Shown here: positions 48,958-59,319 of the stretch, piece after piece
Position numbering within the stretch: the first letter of the stretch is position 1
How the letters are laid out: each line of letters opens with the position of its first letter
Origin: Parafrankia elaeagni
GTDB taxonomy: Bacteria; Actinomycetota; Actinomycetes; Frankiales; Frankiaceae
Assembly (NCBI RefSeq): GCF_000374165.1
Contig: NZ_KB893725.1
Coordinates: 26,124 to 90,123 of the forward strand
DNA: 64,000 nt
Reading direction: 5' to 3'
Notes under the pieces: model-generated
Seen by the model: only the letters and a program-made list of their open reading frames with translations
What the model was told of the DNA's origin: nothing
The model's database searches: none
Made by a program: the position numbers and the translations under genes

Positions 48958-50523
48958 CTAATTTCCGATCCAGAGCTCTTCGGGCTGCAGCGAGCCGGAA
49001 CCGTACTGGGTGATTCCGCCGACGTTCTTCCCTGCGATGACCCCAGAGGCGGTCCGCGCCAGAAAGACCACCGGAACCAGTTCCTCCAGTCGCTTCTGCA
49101 CGGTCTCGTAGGCAGACCTACGCGCCTCGACGGTGCTCTCCGTCCGGCCAGCCTGCAAGGCCTCGCTGAGCTCGGCGTCCTTCACCCCGGACAGGTTCGC
49201 CGAGGAGTCCTGGTGGAAGGCCGTCCACAGCCGTGGCTCGGGGTCCTGGAAGAACGCCGAGGAGATGACCGCGTCGAAGTCATAGGTCGTGCGTATCGCG
49301 GCGACCTGGGAGAAGTCGATGACCTTCACCTCGGCCTTGACGTTGCGGAAGCCGCTGAGCTGGGTCTGGACGTTCTCCGCCATCACCCGCCCCTGACTGG
49401 TGGGGAAGGTGGAGAAGGTGAAGGTCACCGGCTTGCCCTCGGCGGCGAGCTCGTCGAAGAGCTCCTGGGCCCTCGCCTTGTCCGCCGTGTGCAGCGGAAT
49501 GTCCGCGTAGAACGAAGAGGCTTCGTTGAAGAGCTTCTCGGGAAGCTCTTCCGCGGTGCCGTTGAAGGCGGCGAGGTTGAACACGTCCAGATCGATCGCG
49601 GCGGAGACGGCCTGCCGGGCGCGGACGTCGTCGAACGGTGCCCGCCGCGCGTTGAGCGTCATGAAGTTTCCGCCGTTGAGCGGCAGGAGGTCGGTGGGCA
49701 GGCCGGCCTGGGTGGCCTTGTCGAGGTTGACCCAGTCGGCCTCCACCGCGACGTCGGCACCACCACTGACAATCGTGTTGTAGCGCTGGCTGCTGTCGAG
49801 TGCGGAACGGATGGTGAGCCTGTCCAGGTACGGCTTGGGCGCATCCCAGTAACGCGGGTTCTTCACCAGTCGGATGTCGGCCTGGCGGGTCCAGTTCTGC
49901 AACGTGAACGGGCCGGCACCGATCGGACGAGCGTCGAAGCCCTGTGTTCCCCCGCGCAGGGCCTCCGGCGAAGCGATCCAGTTCAACGACGAGTTGAGGA
50001 CCGCCTGGGCGTAGGCCGCCACGGGAGCCGCCATCGTGACCTTGAGGGTGACGTCGTCGACCACCTCCGTGGAGGCGATCATGGATGCCTCAGCCATGTA
50101 GGAGGAGCCGACAGCCGGATCCTTGGTTCGGTCCCAGTTGAACTTCACCGCCTCGGCGCTGAGCGGGCTGCCGTCGGAGAACACCAGGTCCGGGCGTAGC
50201 TTCAGCGTGAAGGTCGCGCCGTTGTCGGTCGTGTCGAACGACTCGGCCATCGTGTAGGAGACCTTGCCGGTCTTGTCGGTGGTCATCAGGGTGCCGTACA
50301 GGGCGTTACCGAGGACAGCGGTGATCGGGGCGGTGTTGCCGAGGGTCGCCGGGTCCAGGCTGCGCGGGTCGCTCAACATCAGGATGCGTCCCTCGCCACC
50401 CTGCACCGGCTCGCCCGATGGGCCCGCCGAGGACGACGAGGAGTCACCACCGCCGCAGGCCCCGAGGGCGAGGACCACGCTGGACAGGACGACAGCAGCC
50501 CCTAATCGTGTTCTACGGATCAT
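48958..50523 (-). CDS. ABC transporter substrate-binding lipoprotein, family 5 (peptide/nickel type)
   Basis: The 521-aa protein has a lipoprotein signal (VVLSSVVLALGAC, then a Gly/Ser-rich linker) and the SBP_bac_5 signature. This comprises RSLDPATLGNTAPITAVLGN, FTLKLRPDLVFSDGSPLSAE, GPFTLQNWTRQADIRLVKNP (aligned with the family's NPxYW block) and ARQAVSAAIDLDVF. It would capture oligopeptides or other ligands outside the cell for an ABC importer. Permease and ATPase genes are not next to it, so it is an orphan binding protein. The start ATG 50523 gives a complete signal sequence. Confidence 0.93.
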   Translation of the reverse strand: MIRRTRLGAAVVLSSVVLALGACGGGDSSSSSAGPSGEPVQGGEGRILMLSDPRSLDPATLGNTAPITAVLGNALYGTLMTTDKTGKVSYTMAESFDTTDNGATFTLKLRPDLVFSDGSPLSAEAVKFNWDRTKDPAVGSSYMAEASMIASTEVVDDVTLKVTMAAPVAAYAQAVLNSSLNWIASPEALRGGTQGFDARPIGAGPFTLQNWTRQADIRLVKNPRYWDAPKPYLDRLTIRSALDSSQRYNTIVSGGADVAVEADWVNLDKATQAGLPTDLLPLNGGNFMTLNARRAPFDDVRARQAVSAAIDLDVFNLAAFNGTAEELPEKLFNEASSFYADIPLHTADKARAQELFDELAAEGKPVTFTFSTFPTSQGRVMAENVQTQLSGFRNVKAEVKVIDFSQVAAIRTTYDFDAVISSAFFQDPEPRLWTAFHQDSSANLSGVKDAELSEALQAGRTESTVEARRSAYETVQKRLEELVPVVFLARTASGVIAGKNVGGITQYGSGSLQPEELWIGN

Positions 50524-51356
50524 GGTCGACCTTTCTCGGATTCTGTCTGGATCATGCGTTGTTGAAAGCCGCGGGGACTCCGCGCCCAGGCCACAGCTGC
50601 GCCTGGCGTGCTGAGACGGGGTTGGTTGGCGGCGACCGCGTCAGGTGATGACGCCGCCGTTTCTCTCGGCTGGACGCTGGAACCGGCGGGTCGGGGCATC
50701 AGGACGAGCCCGGCCAGAGCCGCGATCTTCGGCCAGGAGGGCGGACCTCGAAGTCCTGCCGGCCGGCTACCACTACCCGGAACGAAGTACCTGGTCTCGG
50801 GCGTGCGATGGAGCCCCGGGCGTTGACAGCGCGGCCCGCGGACCGGCAGAGATCCTGGGCGTGGAGCTCATCGCCGCATGGAGCTCATCGCTCCGCGCCG
50901 AGAGGACAGCACTGTCCGAGGAAGCCGCGGCGGGGTGGGCCACCAGCGACGATCCGCACGGTACCAGGCCGGTTCCGGATGCGCCACGGAGCTGCCGAGC
51001 ATCGGCCTCGTCCGGGCCGCTGGGGCGTGTACCGCCCCAGCGGCTCGACGGCCCGATCGCAGGATGACCAGCCGGCCGGCCAGGCACCGGGGCTGCTGTC
51101 GCGCCTTGCCCTCGCCTGGACCAGGCGTCTACGGTGACATCAACTTCGGAGAGGGCGGTGGCTCGGTCCGCTGACAGGCGGGCCCGCGGTCCGGGAACAA
51201 CCGATGCCGAGCCTGCCGATGCGTTCAATCAACGCCGGCTCAGGCGGACCGTCGACCGCGTCGGTGTCAACAGGCACGTGACCGGAACGTACGCAGAGGC
51301 GTGGCCATCACCTGCCTCACCGCGAACGCGACGGTCAGACGATCATGGGAGGGGAC
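50524..51356. other. Long intergenic region without a supportable gene
   Basis: About 830 bases separate the binding-protein gene from the next SDR. Several open frames of 70-150 codons cross it on both strands but show no domain and unlike codon usage. CATGGAGCTCATCGC-like sequence occurs twice around 50865-50890. The stretch is somewhat less GC-biased than coding neighbours. A GGAGG site occurs just before the SDR start at 51357. A decayed gene cannot be excluded. Confidence 0.5.
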
Positions 51357-52211
51357 GTGGGCGAGCTTGATGGCCTCGGCTACCGAGGCCGGACAGTGGT
51401 GGTGACCGGCTGTACGTCGGGCATGGGCAAGGCGGTCGCGGAGATTCTGAGTGATCTCGGCGCCCGCGTGCACGCGGTGGGCCGGCGCGCGCCGGCCGTC
51501 GCGCATGCCGCCTTCTACCGCACCGATCTCGTGGAGCCCGACCAGATTGCGGCGACAGCGGCCGCTCTGCGGCGGGTGGGGCCGATCGACCACCTCTTCA
51601 ACTGCGCCGGGGTACCGCACATGATCGGCGGTCCGTTGCACTGCATGCTCGTGAACTACATCGGCACCCGGTTCCTCACGGAGCAGGTGCTGGCATCGCT
51701 GGTGGACGGCGCTGGCATCGCCAACGTGGCATCGAACGCGGGGATGGGATGGCAGCGCCGACTTCCGGACATTCTCGAGCTGCTGGCGGTGACTGACCCT
51801 GTGCAGGCTCGGACCTGGTGCGAACAGCACATGGAAGTGGTCGCCGACGGGTATTCCCTGTCCAAGGAGGCATTGATCGTCTGGACGCTGCGGCAGGCTG
51901 TGGCATGGGGCCAGGACCGGGGAGTCCGCATGACCTGCATCGCGCCCGGCCCGACCAGAACGGCATTCATGGACGAGGCGGTGCGGGACATGGGGCAGGC
52001 GTACTTCGACCGGTTGCCCTACCCGACGCTGGGCCGTATGGCCACCCCGCACGAGCAGGCGTGGCCGATGATCCTGCTGAACAGCTCACTGAACGCAGTG
52101 GCTTCCGGTAACGTCCTCTACACCGACCAGGCGGTGGCGGGCGGAATGCTCACCGGTGCCATCGACGCAGCGGTGTTCAGACGCGATTTCGTGGCCGAGA
52201 CGGCCACCTGA
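51357..52211 (+). CDS. SDR family oxidoreductase (related to the 1854/60148 subfamily)
   Basis: The 284-aa SDR has the motif TGCTSGMG, NCAG in FNCAGVPHMIGG, a Ser in NVASNAGMGW and the catalytic GYSLSK (Tyr-x3-Lys). Like the 1854 and 60148 proteins it has an inserted loop between Ser and Tyr (GMGWQRRLPDILELLAVTD), marking it as a third, more distant member of that subfamily. GTG 51357 has GGAGG 4 bases upstream; ATG 51345 would add four residues and overlap that site. It may be regulated by, or act with, the LysR-type gene that converges from the right. Confidence 0.9.
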   Translation: MGELDGLGYRGRTVVVTGCTSGMGKAVAEILSDLGARVHAVGRRAPAVAHAAFYRTDLVEPDQIAATAAALRRVGPIDHLFNCAGVPHMIGGPLHCMLVNYIGTRFLTEQVLASLVDGAGIANVASNAGMGWQRRLPDILELLAVTDPVQARTWCEQHMEVVADGYSLSKEALIVWTLRQAVAWGQDRGVRMTCIAPGPTRTAFMDEAVRDMGQAYFDRLPYPTLGRMATPHEQAWPMILLNSSLNAVASGNVLYTDQAVAGGMLTGAIDAAVFRRDFVAETAT

Positions 52212-52215
52212 CCGT

Positions 52216-52237
52216 CCCCGCGGGGAAGAGCCGGCTC
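52216..52237. terminator. Two adjacent palindromes between convergent genes
   Basis: CCCCGCGGGG (52216-52225) and GAGCCGGCTC (52228-52237) lie in the 48-base gap between the SDR stop (52211) and the LysR stop (52260). Each can form a short stem. A shared terminator is plausible, though the stems are small. Confidence 0.3.
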
Positions 52238-52259
52238 GGCCCCTTGCTCGGCGGCCGCC

Positions 52260-53225
52260 CTACTGCTGAGGCTCTTCGGTCGGCTCGCGGCGCGGTGCCA
52301 GCTGGGCGGTCCAGACGCCGGACCTGACCAGCCGTTCCGCCTCCTCCCGGATGATCTGGCCGACCCTGGTGGCGAACCCTCTCGGCAGTTCGAGGTGCGA
52401 CGTGACAGCGATTCCCAGCTGCTGGGTCAGCGAAGGGTCGCGCAGCGGCGCGTGGCGCAGCCTTTCCGTCTCGAATTCGGCGACGCAGGCGGACCGCGGC
52501 AGAACGCTGTGGCCGTGACCTGCCCGAATGAGGTCCTTCGCCACTTCCAGTGAATCGGTGGCGAATCTGGGAATGATCCTCAGCTTCAGCCGCAGCGCTG
52601 TGTTCTCGAGACTGTGCCGGATTCCGGTCAGGGAGACGGGAAGAATCAGCGGCAGGTTCGCGAGCTCGGCGAAATCAATGGCGCGCCCAGGGTGGAGAGC
52701 GGACGTTCTCCCTCCCACCACGACGAGTTCTTCGGAGAGAAGGTCGCGGTAGAAGAGCCTGCCGTCCTGCACCGGACCGATGACCGAGATGTCAATCGCT
52801 CCCCTCAGCATGCCCTGGACGAGGACATCGGTGCTCCCGACGCTCACCTGCAGCTCGACCTTGGGGAATGCGGCACTCAGACCCTCGAGCAGCGGTGCCG
52901 CCAGGATACCGGCGGCGGTCGACGGAAGGCCGATGTGTAGACCCCGCTCGATCCGCGCCAGCGGGGAACCGGCGTATCGCATGGCGAGTTCGAGCTGACG
53001 CAGCGGCGCGGCCGTGGTCGCGCGCAGCCTTTCCCCCTCCTCCGTCAGTTGCACACCGCGAGCTGTTCGTTGGAAGAGCGTGATGCCGAGGTCCTCCTCG
53101 AGGAGCCGTATCTGACGACTCAGCGCCGGTTGGGCGATACCCAGCGCCGCCGCGGCCCGGTTGATCGAGCCTTCCTCAGCGACCCGGAGGAAGTACCTGA
53201 GGCGATGCGTGTCCACGTCCCGCAT
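52260..53225 (-). CDS. LysR family transcriptional regulator
   Basis: The 321-aa regulator has the N-terminal winged helix (LRYFLRVAEEGSINRAAAAL, then GIAQPALSRQIRLLEEDLGI and LFQRTARGVQLTEEG). A co-inducer domain of two alpha/beta halves follows (about 90-300), with IDISVIGPVQDGRLFYRDLL in the first. ATG 53225 is preferred; GTG 53234 would add three residues. It is divergently transcribed from the SDR at 53384 with an AT-rich palindrome in between, so it most likely controls that SDR and the genes beyond it, perhaps including the sulfation operon. The inducer is unknown. Confidence 0.93.
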   Translation of the reverse strand: MRDVDTHRLRYFLRVAEEGSINRAAAALGIAQPALSRQIRLLEEDLGITLFQRTARGVQLTEEGERLRATTAAPLRQLELAMRYAGSPLARIERGLHIGLPSTAAGILAAPLLEGLSAAFPKVELQVSVGSTDVLVQGMLRGAIDISVIGPVQDGRLFYRDLLSEELVVVGGRTSALHPGRAIDFAELANLPLILPVSLTGIRHSLENTALRLKLRIIPRFATDSLEVAKDLIRAGHGHSVLPRSACVAEFETERLRHAPLRDPSLTQQLGIAVTSHLELPRGFATRVGQIIREEAERLVRSGVWTAQLAPRREPTEEPQQ

Positions 53226-53242
53226 GCTACCCACACCCGGGC

Positions 53243-53259
53243 TATATAGATCTTGTATA
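53243..53259. promoter_or_regulatory. AT-rich LysR-type binding site and promoter candidate
   Basis: TATATAGATCTTGTATA is a partial palindrome (TATA arms, T-n11-A core) in the 158-base divergent spacer between the LysR gene and the SDR at 53384. It is one of the most AT-rich spots in the window. LysR proteins typically bind T-n11-A sites in such positions. A second AT patch (AAATTTGTATTGG) lies about 10 bases further. Confidence 0.45.
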
Positions 53260-53383
53260 CCTCGGCGCCGAAATTTGTATTGGTGTGGCCTGACAATCTG
53301 GTCGTAACATCACTCGAAGCAGTCACGACAGGTGCCCTGCCGTTCTGGCCGCACCTTCCTTGTCGGACATGACAGGAGCTCTC

Positions 53384-54256
53384 GTGAGTACGGATGAGCA
53401 GGACTGGACCGAGATAATGGGGCTGAACCGGCTCCCCACTCACATCATCGAGAAGCGGGTGAGCGACCTTCTCGACCTGAGCGGCCAGAAAGCGATCGTC
53501 ACCGGGGCGGGGGGTGACGGACTGGGTCAGGCAGTGGCAAATCGCCTCGCCGGCTCCGGGGCTGATGTCGCCCTCATCGGCCGGACTTTCGAGAAGGTCG
53601 AGAGGCGGGCCGCGGAGATCGAGAAGCGGTGGGGAGTCAAAGCCGTCCCGATCCGGGCAGACCTGTCGGACTGGGATCAGGTGCATCAGGCCGTACAGGA
53701 AAGCAAGGATGCGCTCGGCGGCCTCGACATTATGATCAACAATCCGGTCATGGCGGTTGGCGGTGCCTTCGAGCAGCACACGAAGGACGAGATCGACCAG
53801 ACCGTGCTGGGCAGTCTGACGATGATGATGTATGGCGCACACGCGGCGCTGCAGCACCTGGTTCCCCAGGGATCCGGTCGGATCATCAACATCGGCGCGG
53901 TCGGGGGGCGCGTCCAGCAGCCCGGCCTGACCGTCTACTGCTCGTGCAAGGCGGGCGTGATCGGGTTTACCCGCAACCTCGCCTACGAGTTCGCGCCGCG
54001 AGGCGTGAATGTTCTCGGGGTCGCCCCCGGAATCATGATCAAACCCGACATGAAAAAAATGATCTTCACGCCGGAGAACGAAGGCCAGATCGCCGGCCGA
54101 ACCTCCATCGCGAACGCGCTGAAGAACCAGGTTCAGCTGGGCCGCGTCTGCCTGCCGGAGGAGGTCGCCAACATGGTTGCCTACCTCGCCTCGGAGGCTG
54201 CCAACTACATGTGCGGTCAGACCATCGACGTGGCCGGCGGGCAGTGGATGGGCTGA
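53384..54256 (+). CDS. SDR family oxidoreductase with unusual active-site residues
   Basis: The 290-aa SDR has the cofactor motif TGAGGDGLG, a variant of NNAG (MINNPVMAVGG) and the catalytic VYCSCK (Tyr-x3-Lys). The strand that normally carries the catalytic Ser reads INIGAVGGRVQQPGLTVYCS, with Gly-Ala where Ser is expected. The core Tyr-Lys is intact, but proton-relay chemistry may differ. The tail ANYMCGQTIDVAGGQWMG is the usual SDR closing segment. GTG 53384 with AGGAG 6 bases upstream is the best start (ATG 53360 lacks one). It is divergent from the LysR gene and followed by another SDR. Confidence 0.9.
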   Translation: MSTDEQDWTEIMGLNRLPTHIIEKRVSDLLDLSGQKAIVTGAGGDGLGQAVANRLAGSGADVALIGRTFEKVERRAAEIEKRWGVKAVPIRADLSDWDQVHQAVQESKDALGGLDIMINNPVMAVGGAFEQHTKDEIDQTVLGSLTMMMYGAHAALQHLVPQGSGRIINIGAVGGRVQQPGLTVYCSCKAGVIGFTRNLAYEFAPRGVNVLGVAPGIMIKPDMKKMIFTPENEGQIAGRTSIANALKNQVQLGRVCLPEEVANMVAYLASEAANYMCGQTIDVAGGQWMG

Positions 54257-54430
54257 ACACCGGAAATGTCTTCCTGGCGACACGCCGAGGATGGTGGGAT
54301 CCTCTCGCGATGATGCCAGAGAAATGAGCAATGAAGGGGTCCCGGGCCCTTCCGCGCCTTCTTTGAGATGATCACGGAAGGCCCCGCCCCGGCAACATCT
54401 CCCGTGATCGTAAAGTGCTGGAGCAGAGAG

Positions 54431-55204
54431 ATGCGTGGGCTGACAGGAAAGACGTTCGTAGTAGCGGGCGGAGCGACCGGAATCGGAGCGGGGGCAGCGA
54501 TAAGGCTCGGCGAGGAGGGCGCCAACGTCGTCGTCGGCGATATCAACATCGCGGGGGCCACATCGACCGTCAACAAGATCGTCGAGGGCGGTGGAAAGGC
54601 GGTGGCCACCCACTTCGACCTCGCGGACGAGCTCTCCGCCGAGGCGCTGGTCGACATGGCGATCGCCCAGTTCGGCACCGTCCACGGCCTGTTCAACGTC
54701 GGCGCCGATCTGTCACCCGGCAACCTCGGGCGGGACAGGTCGCTGCTCGACACCGATCTCGACGTGTGGCACCGCACGCTGGACGTCAATGTGGTCGGTT
54801 TCGTCCGGACCTCCCGTGCGGTTCTGCCGCACCTGCTCGCGAACGGCGGGGGCAGCATCGTCAACACGTCCTCGGGCGCCGCGGTCAGCGGAGGTGATCG
54901 CCTGCGTCCTGCGTACGCGGCGTCGAAGTCGGCCGTGAACGCTCTGACCCGACACATCGCCGGGAACTGGGGCCCCAGGGGAGTCCGGTGCAACGGTGTC
55001 ATGCCCGGCCTGGTGATGGGGGAGACGCAGGAGCAGCAGAACGACGTCGCCCTTCAGGAGAGGTTCCTGCGGGAGGTCCCCACGACCCGGCTGGGCCGTC
55101 CCGCAGACCTGGCGGCGGTCGTGGCGTTCTTGCTTTCCGACGACGCCGAATGGGTCAACGGCCAGGTGTGGGCGATCGACGGCGGCGCCAACATGCGCGC
55201 CTGA
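54431..55204 (+). CDS. SDR family oxidoreductase
   Basis: The 257-aa classical SDR starts at ATG 54431 (GGAG nearby) with RGLTGKTFVVAGGATGIGAG. It has FNVGAD in place of NNAG, Ser in IVNTSSGAAVSG, the catalytic AYAASK and the closing GQVWAIDGGANMRA. It follows the preceding SDR by 174 bases in the same direction and precedes the sulfotransferase by 83 bases. A dehydrogenase step on the compound that is later sulfated is a possible role, but only by position. Confidence 0.92.
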   Translation: MRGLTGKTFVVAGGATGIGAGAAIRLGEEGANVVVGDINIAGATSTVNKIVEGGGKAVATHFDLADELSAEALVDMAIAQFGTVHGLFNVGADLSPGNLGRDRSLLDTDLDVWHRTLDVNVVGFVRTSRAVLPHLLANGGGSIVNTSSGAAVSGGDRLRPAYAASKSAVNALTRHIAGNWGPRGVRCNGVMPGLVMGETQEQQNDVALQERFLREVPTTRLGRPADLAAVVAFLLSDDAEWVNGQVWAIDGGANMRA

Positions 55205-55286
55205 GCCGGCACCGCGACCGGCACCGGCGCCGTGACCGAGCCCCTCGGTGGGCCGACGCCGAGTGCTCTGCTGAAGGGAGCCACTG

Positions 55287-56435
55287 ATGGATGGACACGA
55301 CGAGCTGCTTGACGCGGCCCGGACCGAGACCGGGCTCGGGGATTTCGGGAACGACTCCTTCCGGGACGGGCTGGAGCGGCTCACCCGCTCGCTGCGGGTG
55401 GAGGCGCGGCTGAACTCCGCCGGCGAGAGCGTGCTCCGCAAGCTCCTCGTGGGGCTGCTCTCCCAGCGGCTCCAGGTCGAGGACTGGTACCGGCGCCATC
55501 CGGAGATCGACGACGAGCCGATCGTCGCGCCACTGATCGGTCTGGGGCTGCCGCGGACGGGTTCGACCGCGTTGTCGTTCCTGCTCGCGGAGGATCCGCA
55601 GGCCCGTTCGCTGCGCACCTGGGAGGCATCGCGGCCCTGTCCGCCCCCGTCCACCGGAGACGGGCTGGGCTCCAGGATCGACGACAGTCGTTCCGAGGTC
55701 GCCTTCCGGACCAGGACCTCGCCCCGGCGTGGTGCGCTGGTGCCGGCCAGCGCGACCGGGCCGACCGAGTGCCAGAGCCTGATGGCGCTTGATTTCAAGG
55801 CGCACTACTTCCAGGCCTTCGCGTACGTCCCGTCCTACTCGAAGTGGCTGCTTGACAGCGCCGATCTCACCACGACCTACCAGTACGAGCGTCGCGTCCT
55901 GAAGCTTTTGCAGTGGGGCTACCCGGCGGTGCCGTGGCGGCTGAAGTGCCCGACGCATCTGCTGTTCCTGGAACAGCTCGACCAGGCGTTTCCCGATGCC
56001 CGTTTCGTGATGACCCATCGGGATCCGGCCGAGGTCATGGTCTCGGCCGCCGACCTCTACGCCGCGGTCGCCCGCTCCTACTCCGATGACATCGACCCGC
56101 GTTATCTCGGCGCGCTCAACGTCGAGCACTGGTCGGTCGGGATGGAACGCGCTCTTGCGTTCCGCGACAAGGGCCGGGACGACAGGTTCTACGACATCGA
56201 TTTCCGGGCCATGCAGCGGGATCCGGTCGGTGAGGTGCGTGGGCTGTACGCGTGGCTGGGTGAGCCGGTCACCGACGCGTTCGAGGCCGGGATGGCGCGG
56301 TGGTGGCGGGAGAACGCGGAGAAGCGGGCGGCCAACGTACACCCGGACCCGGCCACGTTCGGCATCGACGTCGAGGAGATCCGCCCGCTGTTCGCCGAGT
56401 ACACAGCGCGCGCGGCGCGGTGGACCACTCGCTGA
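55287..56435 (+). CDS. Sulfotransferase family protein
   Basis: The 382-aa enzyme transfers sulfate from PAPS to a hydroxyl or amine. The 5'-phosphosulfate-binding loop is in [19 protein letters not shown] (residues about 86-104). The 3'-phosphate-binding part is in [20 protein letters not shown], with the Arg/Ser pair that contacts the 3'-phosphate. The length and the [25 protein letters not shown] segment fit the Sulfotransfer_3 type common in actinobacteria. It heads a run of four same-strand genes, followed by CysD, CysNC and CysQ. Those make PAPS and remove the PAP product, so this enzyme is their likely consumer. Confidence 0.9.
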   Translation: MDGHDELLDAARTETGLGDFGNDSFRDGLERLTRSLRVEARLNSAGESVLRKLLVGLLSQRLQVEDWYRRHPEIDDEPIVAPLIGLGLPRTGSTALSFLLAEDPQARSLRTWEASRPCPPPSTGDGLGSRIDDSRSEVAFRTRTSPRRGALVPASATGPTECQSLMALDFKAHYFQAFAYVPSYSKWLLDSADLTTTYQYERRVLKLLQWGYPAVPWRLKCPTHLLFLEQLDQAFPDARFVMTHRDPAEVMVSAADLYAAVARSYSDDIDPRYLGALNVEHWSVGMERALAFRDKGRDDRFYDIDFRAMQRDPVGEVRGLYAWLGEPVTDAFEAGMARWWRENAEKRAANVHPDPATFGIDVEEIRPLFAEYTARAARWTTR

Positions 56436-56494
56436 GAGCGACACGAGGAAAGCCCGGCCCCGCGGGGCCCCGGGGCGAGAAGGGTAGGACGGCC

Positions 56495-57397
56495 ATGGGC
56501 CGGCTGACACATCTGCAACGCCTGGAGGCGGAGAGCATCCAGATCTTCCGGGAGGCCGTTTCGGAGAGCGAGCGGCCAGTGATGCTGTACTCGGTGGGAA
56601 AGGACAGCTCCGTCCTGCTGCACCTGGCGACGAAGGCGTTCTACCCGTCGAAGCCCCCGTTCCCGCTGCTACACGTGGACACGACGTGGAAGTTCCGGGC
56701 GATGTACGAGTTCCGGGACAGGGTCTCCGCCGACCTGGGTGTGGATCTGATCGTGCACCAGAACCCGGAGGCGCTCGCGCGGGGCATCAATCCCTTCGAT
56801 CACGGTTCGGCCACGCACACCGACGTGTGGAAGACCGAGGGCCTCAAACAGGCGTTGGACAAGTACGGGTTCGACCTGGCATTTGGCGGGGCGCGGCGCG
56901 ACGAGGAGAAGTCGCGGGCGAAGGAGCGTGTGTTCTCCATCCGCTCGGCGGCGCACCGCTGGGACCCGAAGGCACAGCGCCCTGAGCTGTGGCACGTGTA
57001 CAACGCGCGTAGGCAGCAGGGACAGAGTGTGCGGGTGTTTCCGCTGTCGAACTGGACCGAGCTGGACGTGTGGCAGTACATCCACGCCGAGCAGATCCCC
57101 ATCGTGCCGCTGTACTTCGCCGCGCCCCGGCCGGTGGTGGAACGCGACGGTACGTTGATCATGGTGGACGACGAGCGTATGCCGCTTCGTCCGGGCGAGG
57201 AGCCTGCGCAGCGCTCCGTCCGGTTCCGCACGCTGGGCTGCTACCCGCTGACCGGCGCCGTGGAGAGTACCGCCGCGACCTTGCAGGAGATCATCCAGGA
57301 GATGCTGCTGACGACGAGTTCGGAGCGGCAGGGCCGGGTGATCGATCACGACTCCTCCGGCTCGATGGAGAAGAAGAAGCAGGAGGGGTACTTCTGA
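56495..57397 (+). CDS. cysD: Sulfate adenylyltransferase subunit 2
   Basis: The 300-aa protein is the catalytic ATP-sulfurylase subunit that makes APS from sulfate and ATP. It shows the PP-loop [53 protein letters not shown] and the C-terminal [13 protein letters not shown] and [10 protein letters not shown], all near-invariant in CysD. The length is normal. It lies 60 bases downstream of the sulfotransferase, and its stop overlaps the CysNC start (TGATG), which keeps the two subunits stoichiometric. Confidence 0.97.
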   Translation: MGRLTHLQRLEAESIQIFREAVSESERPVMLYSVGKDSSVLLHLATKAFYPSKPPFPLLHVDTTWKFRAMYEFRDRVSADLGVDLIVHQNPEALARGINPFDHGSATHTDVWKTEGLKQALDKYGFDLAFGGARRDEEKSRAKERVFSIRSAAHRWDPKAQRPELWHVYNARRQQGQSVRVFPLSNWTELDVWQYIHAEQIPIVPLYFAAPRPVVERDGTLIMVDDERMPLRPGEEPAQRSVRFRTLGCYPLTGAVESTAATLQEIIQEMLLTTSSERQGRVIDHDSSGSMEKKKQEGYF

Positions 57398-59319
57398 TGG
57401 CGCACGCGACCAACGACCTCGTCGCGACCGACATCGGGGCCTATCTGGCGGCGCACGAGAACAAGTCGATGCTGCGGTTCATCACCTGCGGCAGCGTCGA
57501 CGACGGCAAGTCGACGCTGATCGGCCGGCTTCTCTACGACTCGAAGCTGGTCTTCTCCGACCAGCTCGCCGCGTTGGAAAGCGACTCGAAGAAGGTCGGC
57601 ACGCAGGGCGGCGAGCTGGACTTCGCGCTGCTCGTCGACGGCCTGGCCGCCGAGCGCGAGCAGGGCATCACGATCGACGTCGCCTACCGCTTCTTCTCCA
57701 CGGAGCGACGAAAGTTCATCGTCGCGGACACCCCCGGTCACGAGCAGTACACCCGCAACATGGTGACCGGGGCGTCCAACGCGGACCTGGCGGTGATCCT
57801 GATCGACGCGCGCAAGGGAGTGCTCACCCAGACCTGCCGGCACAGCTATCTGGTCTCGCTGCTCGGGATCCGCCACGTCGTCCTGGCCGTGAACAAACTT
57901 GACCTGGTCGGCTACGCCAAGGAGGCTTTCGACGCCGTCGAGGCGGACTATCGCCAGTTCGCCGCCGGGATCGGCCTCACCGACATCGTGTGCATCCCGA
58001 TGTCGGCGCTGGCGGGTGACAACATCACCAGTGCGAGTCCCAACACTCCCTGGTACACCGGACCGACGCTCGTGGGACACCTCGAGACCGTCGAGATCGC
58101 GGACGATCTGGAGAGCGGCCCGTTCCGCCTGCCGGTGCAGTGGGTCAACCGGCCCAACCTTGACTTCCGCGGTTTCTCCGGGCAGATCGCCGGCGGGGTG
58201 GTCCGCCCCGGGGACCGGGTGCGGGTCCTGCCCTCGGGTCAGGAGAGCACCGTCTCGCGGATCGTCACGGCCGACGGCGACCTGCCCGAGGCCGGTGCCG
58301 GCCAGTCCGTCACCCTCACCCTCACCGACGAGATCGACGTCAGCCGCGGCGACGTTCTCGCGACCGCCACCGATCCGCCGGAGGTCGCCGACCAGTTCGA
58401 GTGCCACCTGGTCTGGATGGCCGAGGAACCGATGCTGCCGGGCCGGCCCTACCTGCTCAAGCTCGGCACCCGCACCGTCGGCGCGACGGTCACCCAGCCG
58501 AAGTACAAGGTCAACGTCAACACGCTGGAACACCTGGCCGCGCGTTCGCTCGAGCTGAACGAGATCGGCGTGGTCAACATCAGCCTCGACCGGCCGGTGC
58601 CGTTCGACCCCTATACCGCCAACCGCGACATGGGCGGGTTCATCCTGATCGACCGGTTCACCCATGCCACGGTCGCCGCCGGTCTGCTGCACTTCGCGCT
58701 GCGGCGCGCGCACAACGTGCACTGGCAGGCGGTCGAGGTCGACAAGCAGGCCCGCGCCGTCAGCAAGGGCCAGCGGCCGGCGGCCGTGTGGTTCACCGGT
58801 CTGTCGGGCGCCGGCAAGTCGACCATTGCCAACCTCGTCGAGAAGCGGCTGCACGAGCAGGGCTTCCACACCTATCTGCTGGACGGCGACAACGTCCGGC
58901 ACGGCCTGAACAAGGACCTCGGCTTCACCGAGGCCGACCGGGTCGAGAACATCCGCCGCGTCGCCGAGGTCGCGAAGCTCATGGTTGACGCCGGCCTCAT
59001 CGTGCTCACGTCGTTCATCTCGCCGTTCCGCGCCGAACGGCGACTGGCCCGGGACCTGTTCGACGACGACGAGTTCGTCGAGGTCTTCGTCGACACCCCG
59101 CTCGATGTGGCCGAGTCCCGCGACCGCAAGGGCCTCTACGCCAAGGCCCGCCGCGGCGAACTGAGCAACTTCACCGGCATCGGCTCGCCGTACGAGCCCC
59201 CCGTGACACCCGACCTGCGCCTCGACGCGAGCGGTGCCGTCACCGCGGAGGTCTCCGCCGAGCTCGTCATCGCCCATCTGCGCCAGGCAGGTGTCCTCAC
59301 CCCACCGCCCGTATCGTGA
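57397..59319 (+). CDS. cysNC: Bifunctional sulfate adenylyltransferase subunit 1/adenylylsulfate kinase
   Basis: The 640-aa fusion has an EF-Tu-like GTPase half (CysN, about 1-440) with G1 [10 protein letters not shown]3 DTPGHEQY and G4 NKLD, and a C-terminal APS kinase (CysC, about 460-630). The kinase has P-loop [24 protein letters not shown] and [23 protein letters not shown] hydrolysis drives APS synthesis with CysD, and the kinase makes PAPS. AGGAGGGG lies about 9 bases before ATG 57397. Its GTGA overlap with cysQ couples PAP removal. The fused form is common in actinobacteria. Confidence 0.97.
   Translation: MAHATNDLVATDIGAYLAAHENKSMLRFITCGSVDDGKSTLIGRLLYDSKLVFSDQLAALESDSKKVGTQGGELDFALLVDGLAAEREQGITIDVAYRFFSTERRKFIVADTPGHEQYTRNMVTGASNADLAVILIDARKGVLTQTCRHSYLVSLLGIRHVVLAVNKLDLVGYAKEAFDAVEADYRQFAAGIGLTDIVCIPMSALAGDNITSASPNTPWYTGPTLVGHLETVEIADDLESGPFRLPVQWVNRPNLDFRGFSGQIAGGVVRPGDRVRVLPSGQESTVSRIVTADGDLPEAGAGQSVTLTLTDEIDVSRGDVLATATDPPEVADQFECHLVWMAEEPMLPGRPYLLKLGTRTVGATVTQPKYKVNVNTLEHLAARSLELNEIGVVNISLDRPVPFDPYTANRDMGGFILIDRFTHATVAAGLLHFALRRAHNVHWQAVEVDKQARAVSKGQRPAAVWFTGLSGAGKSTIANLVEKRLHEQGFHTYLLDGDNVRHGLNKDLGFTEADRVENIRRVAEVAKLMVDAGLIVLTSFISPFRAERRLARDLFDDDEFVEVFVDTPLDVAESRDRKGLYAKARRGELSNFTGIGSPYEPPVTPDLRLDASGAVTAEVSAELVIAHLRQAGVLTPPPVS

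Noticed and set aside
50773-51228. Minus-strand frame of 151 codons in the long intergenic gap
   Set aside because: Composition is unlike nearby genes, there is no ribosome-binding site and no motif was found.
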